DNA from: DASSUW01 sp963730535
Lineage (GTDB): Bacteria; Actinomycetota; Thermoleophilia; Solirubrobacterales; Solirubrobacteraceae
Assembly: GCA_963730535.1 (NCBI GenBank)
Contig: CAVSRU010000018.1
Span: 1 to 64,000 of the forward strand
DNA: 64,000 nt
Direction: 5' to 3'
Positions 30,497 to 38,807 of this stretch are shown here, in pieces. Position numbers and translations under genes: made by a program. Each line of letters opens with the position of its first letter. Position 1 is the first letter of the stretch. The notes beneath the pieces were generated by a model, which was not told the DNA's origin, searched no databases, and worked only from the letters and a program-made list of their open reading frames with translations.

Positions 30497-30511
30497 CTGA
30501 AGTCAGTTCAG
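30497..30511. promoter_or_regulatory. Operator-like site 11, perfect inverted repeat
   Basis: CTGAAGTCAGTTCAG has perfect CTGAA/TTCAG arms. It precedes a small plus-strand ORF at 30540 by 28 bp and is the most downstream copy in the window. Its distance from any larger gene suggests a truncated former member of the regulon. Confidence 0.65.
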
Positions 30512-30539
30512 TTGTCCAAACGCCAGAATAGGCTCGATC

Positions 30540-30698
30540 ATGACCTTCCCCGCTCGCCACAGTACGGATCGCGTTGCCGCTCGGGCGTACGCGCAGCCCG
30601 GCGTAGTGCCCGTCACGCGCACGCCGTCGCAGCGGGAGCTCGTCGCCTGGTCGCTGCTGACGTGTCCGGAGGATCGCGTGCGCTCGGAGCGCTGGTGA
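30540..30698 (+). CDS. Small ORF of 52 codons, unrecognised, behind an operator site
   Basis: The frame starts at ATG and reads MTFPARHSTDRVAARAYAQP, ends PEDRVRSERW and has no recognisable domain. It is retained only because the perfect operator-like repeat lies 28 bp upstream. It may be the 5' remnant of a catabolic gene. No clear Shine-Dalgarno sequence precedes it. Between 30700 and 31004 I see no convincing gene. Confidence 0.3.
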   Translation: MTFPARHSTDRVAARAYAQPGVVPVTRTPSQRELVAWSLLTCPEDRVRSERW

Positions 30699-31004
30699 GC
30701 CACGAACGCTCTGCCGGCCGCGCGCGGGTGCGCTTTCCCGTTCTCGCGCGCGCGGCCGAGCGTCATCTTGGCTGGGCGCGCGACTTCGCCGTCGCCGGCG
30801 ACGTCGAGGTTAGACTCGCCCCTTAGGGACGCTCGCGACCTATCAGGTCGGGAAGCGCGCATGGACCGCCCGCGCAATAGCGGATCGATGTCGTGGTGCC
30901 CGCGGCAACGCTCGCGACGTTCGATCATCGCGGTCGTGATGGCGGCCGGACGTGGTCAGGCGGACTTTTCGCTCGCCGGGGCAGTGCGCTTAGTTGGGCG
31001 CGTC

Positions 31005-31033
31005 GTGACAGCCTCCGATGTAGCGCGTACAAT
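31005..31033 (+). promoter_or_regulatory. Promoter of the toxin-antitoxin operon
   Basis: GTGACA (31005-31010) and TACAAT (31028-31033) are 17 bases apart. The antitoxin ATG is only eight bases past the -10, so transcription would start at or next to the ATG and give a leaderless mRNA. Confidence 0.65.
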
Positions 31034-31041
31034 CGGCGATC

Positions 31042-31329
31042 ATGACGCCACATGTCGAACCGCTGAAGTCTGAGGTTGGAGTCCGCGAGCTGCATGACCG
31101 GCTCAGCCGCTACGTCCAGCACGTCAAGGACGGCGGCGAGGTGGTCGTCACGATGCGCGGCCGTCGCGTCGCGCGCCTGATTCCCGTCGACGAGGTCGAT
31201 CCGCTGGCAGATCTGCGCGCCCGCGGGCTGGTCCGCGAGCCGACCGCGCCGCGGAGCGCGCGCGCACGACGAGCGCGGCTCAAATCCACCAAGCCCGTGT
31301 CCGACCTCGTCGCAGACCAACGGCGCTGA
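31042..31329 (+). CDS. Phd/YefM-family antitoxin
   Basis: The 95-residue product begins with the Phd fold VGVRELHDRLSRYVQHVKDG, then GEVVVTMRGRRVARLIPVDE, which are the DNA-binding strand-helix elements. The basic C-terminus (APRSARARRARLKSTKPVSD) would wrap the toxin. It is first in a two-gene operon with a PIN-domain toxin. Antitoxins of this family repress their own promoter. The gene is intact. Confidence 0.9.
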   Translation: MTPHVEPLKSEVGVRELHDRLSRYVQHVKDGGEVVVTMRGRRVARLIPVDEVDPLADLRARGLVREPTAPRSARARRARLKSTKPVSDLVADQRR

Positions 31330-31820
31330 TCGTCTACGTTGACACGTCCGCGCTCGTGAAGCTGATCTTCGACGAGCTCGGCTCCGAGCTCGCCGTCGAG
31401 CTCTGGGATCGCGCCGACCTGCTCGTCTCCGGCCAGCTCATCTACCCAGAAGCACGCGCGGCGCTCGCAGCGGCTGCTCGCGCAAGCCGCATCGACGGGT
31501 CGACGCACGTCAGCGCGGTCACCACGCTTGAAGAGCTCTACGCCCAGCTACGCATCATCGGGATCGACGAACCGCTCGCCCGCTACGCCGGCGACCTCGC
31601 CGCCGAGTACGCTCTGCGCGGCTACGACGCCGTCCACCTCGGATGCGCCCTCCACGTCCAAGGCGACGAAATCCTGCTCGCGACGTGGGACAACGCGCTC
31701 AACGCCGCCGCACGCGCGACGGGCCGGCTCCTCACCAACGACACCGCCGAGCCGGGCCGGCACGGCGCTCGACGAGCGCCGTTCGATGTCGCCAAGAAAG
31801 TCGCCAGAAAATCAAACTGA
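31326..31820 (+). CDS. PIN-domain toxin, VapC-type ribonuclease
   Basis: The conserved acidic residues of the PIN nuclease are visible: the first Asp in IVYVDTSALVKLIFDELG, Glu in YPEARAALAAAARAS, and the C-terminal YDAVHLGCALHV and LATWDNALNAAA. VapC toxins cleave tRNA or rRNA. There is no ATG, GTG or TTG upstream of the catalytic Asp; the first GTG (31356) would remove it. A CTG at 31326 overlaps the antitoxin stop as CTGA and is the most likely start. The length of 164 residues from there is a little longer than typical. Confidence 0.8.
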   Translation: MIVYVDTSALVKLIFDELGSELAVELWDRADLLVSGQLIYPEARAALAAAARASRIDGSTHVSAVTTLEELYAQLRIIGIDEPLARYAGDLAAEYALRGYDAVHLGCALHVQGDEILLATWDNALNAAARATGRLLTNDTAEPGRHGARRAPFDVAKKVARKSN

Positions 31821-31923
31821 GCCCCGCGGACCCATGAACCGGCGTGGTTCAGGCGAGTTGACCTTCGATCTCGCGACCGAAGGTCAAGATCACGAGAATC
31901 CCAGCATCTACGCGGAATCTGAG

Positions 31924-31997
<74 letters not shown>

Positions 31998-32030
31998 AAA
32001 ACGGCGGCGGATGATGTTAGTAGCCGCCAG

Positions 32031-32120
32031 CGGAGAGGGCGGGATTCGAACCCGCGATGGAGCTTTCAGCCCCATACTCGCTTAGCAGGCGAGTGCCTTC
32101 AGCCACTCGGCCACCTCTCC
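32031..32120 (-). tRNA. tRNA-Ser (anticodon GCT)
   Basis: The acceptor GGAGAGG/CCTCTCC, anticodon loop CTGCTAA, long variable arm and T-loop TTCGAAT identify a class II serine tRNA on the minus strand. It lies 33 bp from tRNA-Arg. Confidence 0.95.
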
Positions 32121-32139
32121 ACGCTCGGGCGCAGTGTAG

Positions 32140-33201
32140 TCAAGCCACCCCGCGGCGTCGGCCCAGCGCGTCGAGCTCCTCGAGCGACTGGCCGGCGCCG
32201 GAGGCCACGCACGTGAGCGGGGCGTCGGCGATGTGGACGGGCATCCCGGTCTCGCGGTGCAGGCGGTCGGCGAAGCCGCGCAGGAGCGCGCCTCCCCCCG
32301 CCAGGACCATGCCGTTGGTGGCGATGTCGGCGGCCAGCTCGGGCGGCGTCTCCTCGAGGGTGCCGTGGACGGCGGCGATGATGTCGACGACCGGCGCGTC
32401 GATCGCGTGGCGGACCTCGTCGCTGTCGAGCTCGAGCTCCCGCGGGAGGCCCGAGAGCAGGTCGCGGCCCCGGATGCGGGTCGAGAGCTTCTCCGGGATC
32501 GGGGACGCGGCGCCGACCGCGAGCTTGATCGCCTCGGCGCTCTGGGAGCCGATCGCCATCCGGTGCTCGAGCCGGATGTGGTTGGTGATCGCGTCGTCGA
32601 GGTCGTAGCCGCCGACCCGCAGCGACTGGGACACGACGATCCCGCCGAGCGAGATGACGGCGACCTCGCTGGTGCCGCCGCCGACGTCGACGACCATGCG
32701 GCCGACCGGCTCGGCGATCGGCAGCCCGGCCCCGATGGCGGCCGCGAGCGACTCCTCGATCAGGTGCACCTCCCGCGCGCCCGCCGAGAGCGACGCCTCC
32801 TCGACCGCCCGGCGCTCGACGTCCGTGACCCCCGAGGGCGCGCACATGACGAGCCGCGGGCGGCTGAAGCGGCTCGAGAGCACCTTGTCGACGAACTGGC
32901 GCAGCATCGCCTCGGTGACCTCGAAGTCGGCGATCACGCCGTGGCGCAGCGGCCGGTCCGCGGAGATGGTGGCCGGCGTGCGGCCGATCATCAGCTGGGC
33001 GTCGGCGCCGACCGCGTGGACCTCCCCCGTGCGCTGGTCGATCGCCACCACCGACGGCTCGGACAGCACGATCCCGCGCCCGCGCACGTAGACGACCGTG
33101 TTCGCGGTCCCGAGGTCGATCGCCATGTCGCCGACCGGCCTTAGCGAGGCCAGCGACCAACGGCGTCGCGAATGCGACCGGAAGACGCCCCTTCGAGCCA
33201 T
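32140..33201 (-). CDS. MreB-like actin-family protein
   Basis: The ATP-binding actin/HSP70 fold motifs are all present: [80 protein letters not shown] and [20 protein letters not shown]. MreB filaments guide cell-wall synthesis in rods. The chosen ATG at 33201 gives 353 residues, with a basic 25-residue leader ([20 protein letters not shown]) before the fold, a slight oddity. No mreC/mreD is adjacent, so this is a solitary mreB homologue. The gene is intact. Confidence 0.85.
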   Translation of the reverse strand: MARRGVFRSHSRRRWSLASLRPVGDMAIDLGTANTVVYVRGRGIVLSEPSVVAIDQRTGEVHAVGADAQLMIGRTPATISADRPLRHGVIADFEVTEAMLRQFVDKVLSSRFSRPRLVMCAPSGVTDVERRAVEEASLSAGAREVHLIEESLAAAIGAGLPIAEPVGRMVVDVGGGTSEVAVISLGGIVVSQSLRVGGYDLDDAITNHIRLEHRMAIGSQSAEAIKLAVGAASPIPEKLSTRIRGRDLLSGLPRELELDSDEVRHAIDAPVVDIIAAVHGTLEETPPELAADIATNGMVLAGGGALLRGFADRLHRETGMPVHIADAPLTCVASGAGQSLEELDALGRRRGVA

Positions 33202-33238
33202 CAGGGGACTGAGCATACGGGCGTGTACGCCTCGGCCC

Positions 33239-33880
33239 ATGCCCGACCTGTCGACCTTCGCGCTGTTCGCGGCCACGTGCGTGGCCTTCCTGGCCATCCC
33301 GGGGCCGTCGGTCTTCTACATCGTCACGCGCAGCCTCACCCAGGGCCGCCGCGCGGGCGTGACCTCGATGCTGGGGGTCCAGGTGGGCGGGCTCGTGCAC
33401 GTCGTCGGGGCCGCCATCGGCGTCTCGGCGCTCATCGCCTCGTCCGCCGCCGCCTTCACGGTCGTCAAGTACGCCGGCGCCGCCTATCTGGTCTATCTCG
33501 GGATCCGCCGGCTGCTCTCGGCCGGCAAGACGGTGGCCGAGCCGGAGCCGGACGATCGCGCGACGATGGCGCGGCTGTTCTGGCAGGGCGTGGTCGTCAA
33601 CGTCCTCAACCCCAAGACGGCGCTCTTCTTCCTCGCCTTCCTGCCGCAGTTCGTGGACCCGGACGCGGGACCGGTCGCGCCGCAGATGCTCGTGCTCGGG
33701 ACCCTGCTCGTCGGCCTCGGCGTGCTCAGCGACGGCACGTACGCGGTGGTCGCGGCCGGCGCCGGCCGGAAGCTGCGCGACGCGGCGAGCTCCCGCCGGA
33801 CCCTCGACCGGTTGAGCGGCGGCGTCTTCATCGGCCTCGGCCTGGTCGCCGCCCTGGCGGGGGAGCCGCGGCGGCGGTAG
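33239..33880 (+). CDS. LysE/RhtB-family amino acid exporter
   Basis: The 213-residue membrane protein has the family N-terminus FAATCVAFLAIPGPSVFYIV, then TQGRRAGVTSMLGVQVGGLV, the AAYLVYLGIRRLL segment and NVLNPKTALFFLAFLPQFVD, which is diagnostic. Six transmembrane segments are expected. LysE family members export amino acids, homoserine lactones or similar small molecules. It is divergent from mreB with only 37 bp between the starts. Confidence 0.9.
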   Translation: MPDLSTFALFAATCVAFLAIPGPSVFYIVTRSLTQGRRAGVTSMLGVQVGGLVHVVGAAIGVSALIASSAAAFTVVKYAGAAYLVYLGIRRLLSAGKTVAEPEPDDRATMARLFWQGVVVNVLNPKTALFFLAFLPQFVDPDAGPVAPQMLVLGTLLVGLGVLSDGTYAVVAAGAGRKLRDAASSRRTLDRLSGGVFIGLGLVAALAGEPRRR

Positions 33881-33921
33881 CTTCTGGTCACGCGGGGACG
33901 CCGTCGAACGAGGAGGAGGAC

Positions 33922-34119
33922 ATGAGGCGTCAGAAACCCGAGCCGAAGTATCAGGGCTACGTGGGCGACCACGCGGACCGGCTGAGCAAGATCCGGCCCC
34001 ACGTCCACGACGATGACGACGACCGCCCGAACCGCGAGGACAGGGCGCCCCTGACCTCGCAGCTGTTCAACAGCCCGGTGCCGCTGCCGCGCTTCTTGAA
34101 GCGTCGCAACGAGCGCTAG
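33922..34119 (+). CDS. Small conserved-looking basic/acidic protein, unknown function
   Basis: The 65-residue ORF is preceded by an excellent Shine-Dalgarno (aggaggagga) six bases or less from its ATG. It reads MRRQKPEPKYQGYVGDHADR near the start, with an Asp cluster (HDDDDDRPNRED) and a basic end (PRFLKRRNER). No domain is recognised. It ends 27 bp before a tRNA. Confidence 0.6.
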   Translation: MRRQKPEPKYQGYVGDHADRLSKIRPHVHDDDDDRPNREDRAPLTSQLFNSPVPLPRFLKRRNER

Positions 34120-34146
34120 GCGCGCTGCCATCATTCGCCCCTCGAC

Positions 34147-34233
34147 GGAGGGGTGGCAGAGCGGTCGAATGCACCGGTCTTGAAAACCGGAGTCCGTTCA
34201 CGCGGACCGCGGGTTCGAATCCCGCCCCCTCCG
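34147..34233 (+). tRNA. tRNA-Ser (anticodon TGA)
   Basis: Acceptor GGAGGGG pairs with CCCCTCC, the anticodon loop is CTTGAAA flanked by CCGGT/ACCGG, and a long variable arm and T-arm GCGGG TTCGAAT CCCGC follow. Discriminator is G. Confidence 0.95.
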
Positions 34234-34282
34234 CTCGACGACGGGTTTCCCGCCCGCCTTCGCGGGTACGGGAGCGAAGCAC

Positions 34283-34836
34283 GTGTGGCCTGAGCCCGAG
34301 GAGCGCGAGGGTCCGCGCCCCCACGCATATGACCTGTTCGACGACGGGCGCCCGATCGGGCGCCTTGAGTGGTGGCTGCGCCCTCGCCGGGACGTCGGCT
34401 GGTACCTGACGCTCGAGGGCGTGCCGTCCCAGCGACTCCGGGTCGACCCGGCGGTCGACGACCTCGCCCGGGACACCGCGTCCGCCGACCACGACTGGTA
34501 CCTGTTCGCCGAGCTGTCGGCGATCCTGAGCACGACGCTCGCGCTCGACGCGGCCGAGGCGACGCTGCACCCGCGCCCCGTGATCGAGCGCCGGCGGTTC
34601 CGCTCGCGGCTCGACGCCGGCCACTACGAGATCCACGTCGCCGACATCGAGCCGGTCATCCTGGCCCACACCGTGCCGGAGCTGCAGCTCTCCTCGGTCT
34701 CGAACGTCAACGTGCTCGAGGGCGACCTCTCGGCCCCCGCGCTGCAGGCGGCGCTGCGCCGCATCGCGCTGCTCGGCGGCCGCATCGTCGCCGTCTTCCA
34801 CTCGGGAACGGAGGACTCGAGAGACTGCGAGCGTGA
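34283..34836 (+). CDS. Uncharacterised protein upstream of cydAB (possible C-terminal indel)
   Basis: The GTG-started frame encodes about 180 residues (RPHAYDLFDDGRPIGRLEWW, WYLFAELSAILSTTLALDAA and VADIEPVILAHTVPELQLSS). No family is recognised. In this frame there is no stop before the end of cydB, so the nominal ORF continues as nonsense across cydA. A one-base deletion near 34807 would instead give a C-terminus GGLERLRA and a TGA overlapping the cydA GTG, the usual operon junction. I set the end there; it is an inference. Confidence 0.45.
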
Positions 34837-36191
34837 GCTCGCTGATCGTGTTCGCCGTCGACGAGGTGGCCGGCGCGCTGGGAGAGCACGCGACGCCGGA
34901 CGCCCTGGAGGCGCGGCGGATGCAGGCGCTGTCGCTCGCCGTCCACATCCCGATCGTGTGCTTCGGGATCGCGTTCCCGGCGATGTTCCTGTTCGTCCAC
35001 GGCCTCTACCTGCGCACGCGGCGGCCGCACTACAAGGCGCTGGCCAAGCGCTGGTCGAAGGTCTCGCTGATCGTATTCGCGATCGGCGTGGTCACGGGGA
35101 CGATCCTGTCGTTCGAGTTCGGGCTCCTGTGGCCCGACTTCATGGCCACGTTCGGCGACGTGTTCGGGCTCGCGTTCGGGCTGGAGGGCATCTCGTTCTT
35201 CGTCGAGGCGATCTTCATCGCGATCTACGTCTACGGCTGGGATCGGCTGCCGGAGCGGACCCACTTCCTGACCGGCGTGCCGGTCGTGATCTCGGGCCTG
35301 GCGGGCTCCTTCAACGTGATCGCGGTCAACGGCTGGATGAACACCCCGGAGGGCTTCGACGTCGTGGCCGGCCAGGTCCGCGACCCGCGCCCGTGGGAGG
35401 CGCTCATCAACGCCAACCTCTGGCACGAGCTGGTGCACATGTACCTGGCGGGCTACATCGTCGCGGGCTTCATCGTCGCCGGCGTGTACGCGTACGCGCA
35501 CCTGAAGGGCCGCCGCGACGCCTACCACCGCACCGGGCTCGTCGTCGCGCTCAGCTTCGCCGCCCTGTGCGCGCCCGCGCAGATCATCGTGGGCGACTGG
35601 GCGGGCGGTCAGGTGGCAGACAACCAGCCGGTCAAGCTCGCCGCCATGGAGGGCCTCCAGGAGACCGACGAGGGCGCGGCCTTCACGCTCGGCGGCTACT
35701 ACGACGAGAAGACGGGCGAGGTCCGGTACGGGATCGAGGTGCCGTACCTGCTCTCGTTCCTCGCCTTCCACGATCCCAACGCGACCGTGGAGGGCCTGGA
35801 GACCGTCCCGCCCGCCGACCGGCCGCCGGTCAACGTCGTCCGCCTCGCGTTCCAGACGATGGTCGGCATCGGCACCGCGCTGATGCTGCTCGGCGTCGTC
35901 TTCATCTACACCTGGTCGCGGAGGCGCCGGCTCCCGCGCTCGCCGTGGTTCTTCCGGGCGGTGATGGCCGCCGGGCCGCTCGCGCTCGTGGCGCTCATCT
36001 GCGGCTGGATCACGACCGAGGTCGGCCGCCAGCCGTGGATCGTCTACGAGGTCATGCGCACGCGCGACGCCGTGACCTCCAACGACGCGCTCGAGCTCGG
36101 CTTCGCGGTGCTGGTCGCCGTGTACGTGCTGCTGGGGGCCGCGCTCGCCTGGCTTCTGCGACGCCTCACCGCGCGATCGGAGCAGGTCTGA
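34833..36191 (+). CDS. cydA: Cytochrome bd-type oxidase subunit I
   Basis: This 452-residue protein has the haem-ligand helix LSLAVHIPIVCFGIAFPAMF, a FGLAFGLEGISFFVEAIFIA helix, the quinol-loop stretch QPVKLAAMEGLQETDEGAAF and the C-terminal GWITTEVGRQPWIVYE. It carries the quinol site and haems of a proton-motive, oxygen-scavenging terminal oxidase. The Q loop is short. It overlaps cydB by one base (TGATG). The bd oxidase lets respiration continue at low oxygen. Confidence 0.95.
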   Translation: MSSLIVFAVDEVAGALGEHATPDALEARRMQALSLAVHIPIVCFGIAFPAMFLFVHGLYLRTRRPHYKALAKRWSKVSLIVFAIGVVTGTILSFEFGLLWPDFMATFGDVFGLAFGLEGISFFVEAIFIAIYVYGWDRLPERTHFLTGVPVVISGLAGSFNVIAVNGWMNTPEGFDVVAGQVRDPRPWEALINANLWHELVHMYLAGYIVAGFIVAGVYAYAHLKGRRDAYHRTGLVVALSFAALCAPAQIIVGDWAGGQVADNQPVKLAAMEGLQETDEGAAFTLGGYYDEKTGEVRYGIEVPYLLSFLAFHDPNATVEGLETVPPADRPPVNVVRLAFQTMVGIGTALMLLGVVFIYTWSRRRRLPRSPWFFRAVMAAGPLALVALICGWITTEVGRQPWIVYEVMRTRDAVTSNDALELGFAVLVAVYVLLGAALAWLLRRLTARSEQV

Positions 36192-37228
36192 TGGCCGAGG
36201 TCTGCCTCGGGCTCGTGGTGCTCGGCATCACGGCCTACGCGGTGTTCGGCGGCGCCGACTTCGGCGCCGGGTTCTGGGACCTCACAGCGGGCGGCGACCG
36301 CCGCGGCGGCCGCATCCGCGGGCTCGTGCAGCACTCGATGAGCCCGGTGTGGGAGGCGAACCACGTGTGGCTGATCTTCGTGCTCGTGATCGCGTGGACG
36401 GCGTTCCCCGTGGCCTTCGGCGCGATCTTCGCCAACCTCGCCCTCCCGCTCTTCCTCGCCGCCCTCGGCATCATCGCCCGCGGCACGGCGTTCGCCCTCC
36501 GCGGCCAGGCGGCGACGATGGCCGAGGCGCGCGTGCTCGGCGCCGTGTTCGCCTCCGCCTCGGTGCTCGTGCCCTTCTTCTTCGGGACGGTGCTGGGCGG
36601 CATCGCGTCGGGCCGCGTCGAGGTCGAGAACGCGGACGCGGGTGCCGATGCGTGGCTGAACGCCACCTCGCTGACGGTCGGCGTCCTGGCCGTGATGTCC
36701 GGCGCCTTCATCGCCGCCGTCTTCCTGGGCGGCGACGCGCTGCGAGGCGGGCTGCTCGACCTCGAGCGCGCCTTCCGCAAGCGGGCGCTCGGCGCGGGCG
36801 TCGTCACCGGCGCGGCGACGCTCGGCGGCCTGCTCGTATTGCGCACCGACGCCCGCCCGCTGTTCGACGGCCTGACGTCGGGAGCCGGCCTGGCCGCGGC
36901 CGCGGCGTCGGCGGTCGCCGGCGCGGCGACGCTCGCGCTGGTGTGGGCGCGCCGGTGGGCCGCGGCGCGCGGCACTTCGGCGCTGGCGGTGGCCGCGGTG
37001 ATCGTCGGCTGGGTGCTGGCCAACGAGCCTGACCTGCTGCCCGGGCGGCTCACGATCGATGACGCGGCGGCGCCGGACGCGACGCTGACCGCACTCGCCG
37101 CGTCCGTCGGGGTCGGCTTCCTGATCCTCGGCCCCTCGCTCTGGTACCTCTACCGGCTCGTGCTCCAGGGTCGGCTCGACCAGGAGTTCGAGCCGCTCGA
37201 CCAGCGCTTCCGTCCGGTCGACGAATGA
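36191..37228 (+). CDS. cydB: Cytochrome bd-type oxidase subunit II
   Basis: The 345-residue membrane protein contains the family N-terminus ITAYAVFGGADFGAGFWDLT, VQHSMSPVWEANHVWLIFVL, and repeated hydrophobic helices to the end. It pairs with cydA in the membrane. Start and stop both overlap neighbours (TGATG with cydA, ATGA with the next small ORF), so cydA, cydB and the small protein form one operon. No cydCD assembly genes are nearby. Confidence 0.95.
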   Translation: MAEVCLGLVVLGITAYAVFGGADFGAGFWDLTAGGDRRGGRIRGLVQHSMSPVWEANHVWLIFVLVIAWTAFPVAFGAIFANLALPLFLAALGIIARGTAFALRGQAATMAEARVLGAVFASASVLVPFFFGTVLGGIASGRVEVENADAGADAWLNATSLTVGVLAVMSGAFIAAVFLGGDALRGGLLDLERAFRKRALGAGVVTGAATLGGLLVLRTDARPLFDGLTSGAGLAAAAASAVAGAATLALVWARRWAAARGTSALAVAAVIVGWVLANEPDLLPGRLTIDDAAAPDATLTALAASVGVGFLILGPSLWYLYRLVLQGRLDQEFEPLDQRFRPVDE

Positions 37229-37389
37229 AGGTCGCGCTCGCCTTCCTCGCGCTCGGCGTGGTGCTGATGGTGCCGTTCGATCACACGATCACGCGCATCC
37301 TGGGCGTCGCCGCGCTCGTCGCCTTCGTGGTGACGGGCGTGTTCGCGCTGGCCGGCGCGGAGCGGCTAGCCGAGGATGATGATCAGTAG
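37225..37389 (+). CDS. Small two-helix membrane protein of the cyd operon
   Basis: The 54-residue ORF overlaps the cydB stop in ATGA. It has two hydrophobic segments, ALAFLALGVVLMVPF and LGVAALVAFVVTGVFALAGA, and an acidic tail. It may be a bd-oxidase accessory subunit analogous to, but not resembling, CydX, which has one helix. Its 3' end overlaps the minus-strand ORF by 24 bases. Confidence 0.6.
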   Translation: MKVALAFLALGVVLMVPFDHTITRILGVAALVAFVVTGVFALAGAERLAEDDDQ

Positions 37390-37533
37390 GACGGCGACGA
37401 TCACGAAGACCCCCAGGACCGCGTAGGCCGCGGCCGCCTGCCACTGGTTCTCCCAGAAGCCCGGGCGTGCGCGCGAGCGGTCGTGACGACCCTCGGGCGG
37501 CTCGCCGGTCCAGTCGTCGTCGTCGCGGCTCAT
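37366..37533 (-). CDS. Small tail-anchored membrane protein
   Basis: The 55-residue protein has an acidic, hydrophilic N-terminus (MSRDDDDWTGEPPEGRHDRS) and a single C-terminal membrane helix (AVLGVFVIVAVLLIIILG). Its ATG overlaps the stop of the acyl-CoA dehydrogenase in ATGA, so it is translated from that message. Function unknown. Confidence 0.6.
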   Translation of the reverse strand: MSRDDDDWTGEPPEGRHDRSRARPGFWENQWQAAAAYAVLGVFVIVAVLLIIILG

Positions 37534-38759
37534 GAGATCTGCCTACCCGAGATCGCGCGCGCGACCACCAGGCGCTGGATCTCCGACGTGCCTTCGAAGA
37601 TCGTGTAGATCTTGGCGTCGCGGTGCATGCGCTCGACCGGGTACTCGCGCGTGTAGCCGTTGCCGCCCAGGATCTGGATCGCCCGCTCGGTGGCCCAGAC
37701 GGCGACCTCGCCGGCCTTGAGCTTGGACATCGAGCCCTCGGCGTTATCGAACCGGCGCCCGGTGCGGCCCATCCAGGACGCGCGCCAGACGAGCAGGCGC
37801 GCCGCGTCGATCTCCAGCTTCATGTCGGCGAGCGTGAACGCGATCGCTTGGTTGTCGATGATCGGGCGCCCGAACTGCTTGCGCTCGATCGCGTAGGCGA
37901 GCGAGTACTCGTACGCCGCGCGGGCGATGCCGAGCGCCTGGGCGCCGACCGACGGGCGCGTGGCCTCGAAGGTCTGGAAGGCGGCCTGGCCGCGCGAGCG
38001 GTTTCCCTCGCGGGTGCGCGCCAGCCGCTCGTCGAGCTTCTCCTTGCCGCCCAGCAGGCAGGCGCCGGGGACGCGGCAGTCGTCGAGGAACACGTCGGCG
38101 GTGTGCGAGGCGCGCAGCCCGTGCTTGCGCACCTTCGTGCCCATCTGGAGCCCGGGCGTGCCCGGCGGCACCACGAAGGCGGCGTGCCCGCGCGAGCCGA
38201 GCTCGCGGTCGACCGTCGCCACGACGACGTGCACGCCGGCGATGCCGCCGTTCGTCGCCCACGCCTTCTGGCCGTTGAGCACCCACTCGTCCTTCGCCTC
38301 GTCGTAGACCGCGCGCGTGCGGAGCGCGGAGACGTCGGAGCCGGCGTCGGGCTCGGAGACGCAGAAGGCGGCGACCGCCGGCTCGCTCTCGGTGCCGAAG
38401 CACTGCGGGATCCACTCGCCGGCCTGCTCGCCCGTGCCCTGGCCGAAGATCGCGGCGACCGCGAGCGACGTGCCCATGATCGCCATGCCGATCCCCGCGT
38501 CGCCCCAGAACAGCTCCTCATTGACGATCGGCAGCGTGAGGCCGCTCTCGTCGGCATAGAACTGCGCGAGCGCCTCGAAGCCGTAGAGCCCGATCTTGGT
38601 CGCCTCGGCGATGATCGGCCACGGCGTCTCCTCGCGCTCGTCCCACTCGGACGCGGCGGGGCGGACGACGCCCTCGGCGAACCCGTGGACCCAGTCGCGC
38701 ACGTCGCGCTGGTCCTGCGTGAGCTCGAGCGAGAACGGGGTGGCGGTGGCGGTTTCCAC
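37530..38759 (-). CDS. Acyl-CoA dehydrogenase (intact)
   Basis: The 409-residue ACAD is uninterrupted, in contrast to those of the island. It shows FCVSEPDAGSDVSALRTRAV, WVLNGQKAWATNGGIAGVHV, RKQFGRPIIDNQAIAFTLAD and GNGYTREYPVERMHRDAKIY with the catalytic-Glu context TIFEGTSEIQRLVVARAISG. It belongs to the short/medium-chain class that passes electrons to ETF. It stands outside the operator-bearing region and has no CTGAA site upstream; instead a repeat element lies in front. Confidence 0.9.
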   Translation of the reverse strand: METATATPFSLELTQDQRDVRDWVHGFAEGVVRPAASEWDEREETPWPIIAEATKIGLYGFEALAQFYADESGLTLPIVNEELFWGDAGIGMAIMGTSLAVAAIFGQGTGEQAGEWIPQCFGTESEPAVAAFCVSEPDAGSDVSALRTRAVYDEAKDEWVLNGQKAWATNGGIAGVHVVVATVDRELGSRGHAAFVVPPGTPGLQMGTKVRKHGLRASHTADVFLDDCRVPGACLLGGKEKLDERLARTREGNRSRGQAAFQTFEATRPSVGAQALGIARAAYEYSLAYAIERKQFGRPIIDNQAIAFTLADMKLEIDAARLLVWRASWMGRTGRRFDNAEGSMSKLKAGEVAVWATERAIQILGGNGYTREYPVERMHRDAKIYTIFEGTSEIQRLVVARAISGRQIS

Positions 38760-38807
38760 GCCGCATGCTTAGCAGCGCGACCGGCGTGGGCGCGCCGCTA
38801 GCTGTCG

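Noticed and set aside
34283..37228. A single 981-codon plus-strand frame covering the pre-cydA protein, cydA and cydB
   Set aside because: The middle third is the wrong frame of cydA. Only the first ~180 codons and cydB are real in this frame.
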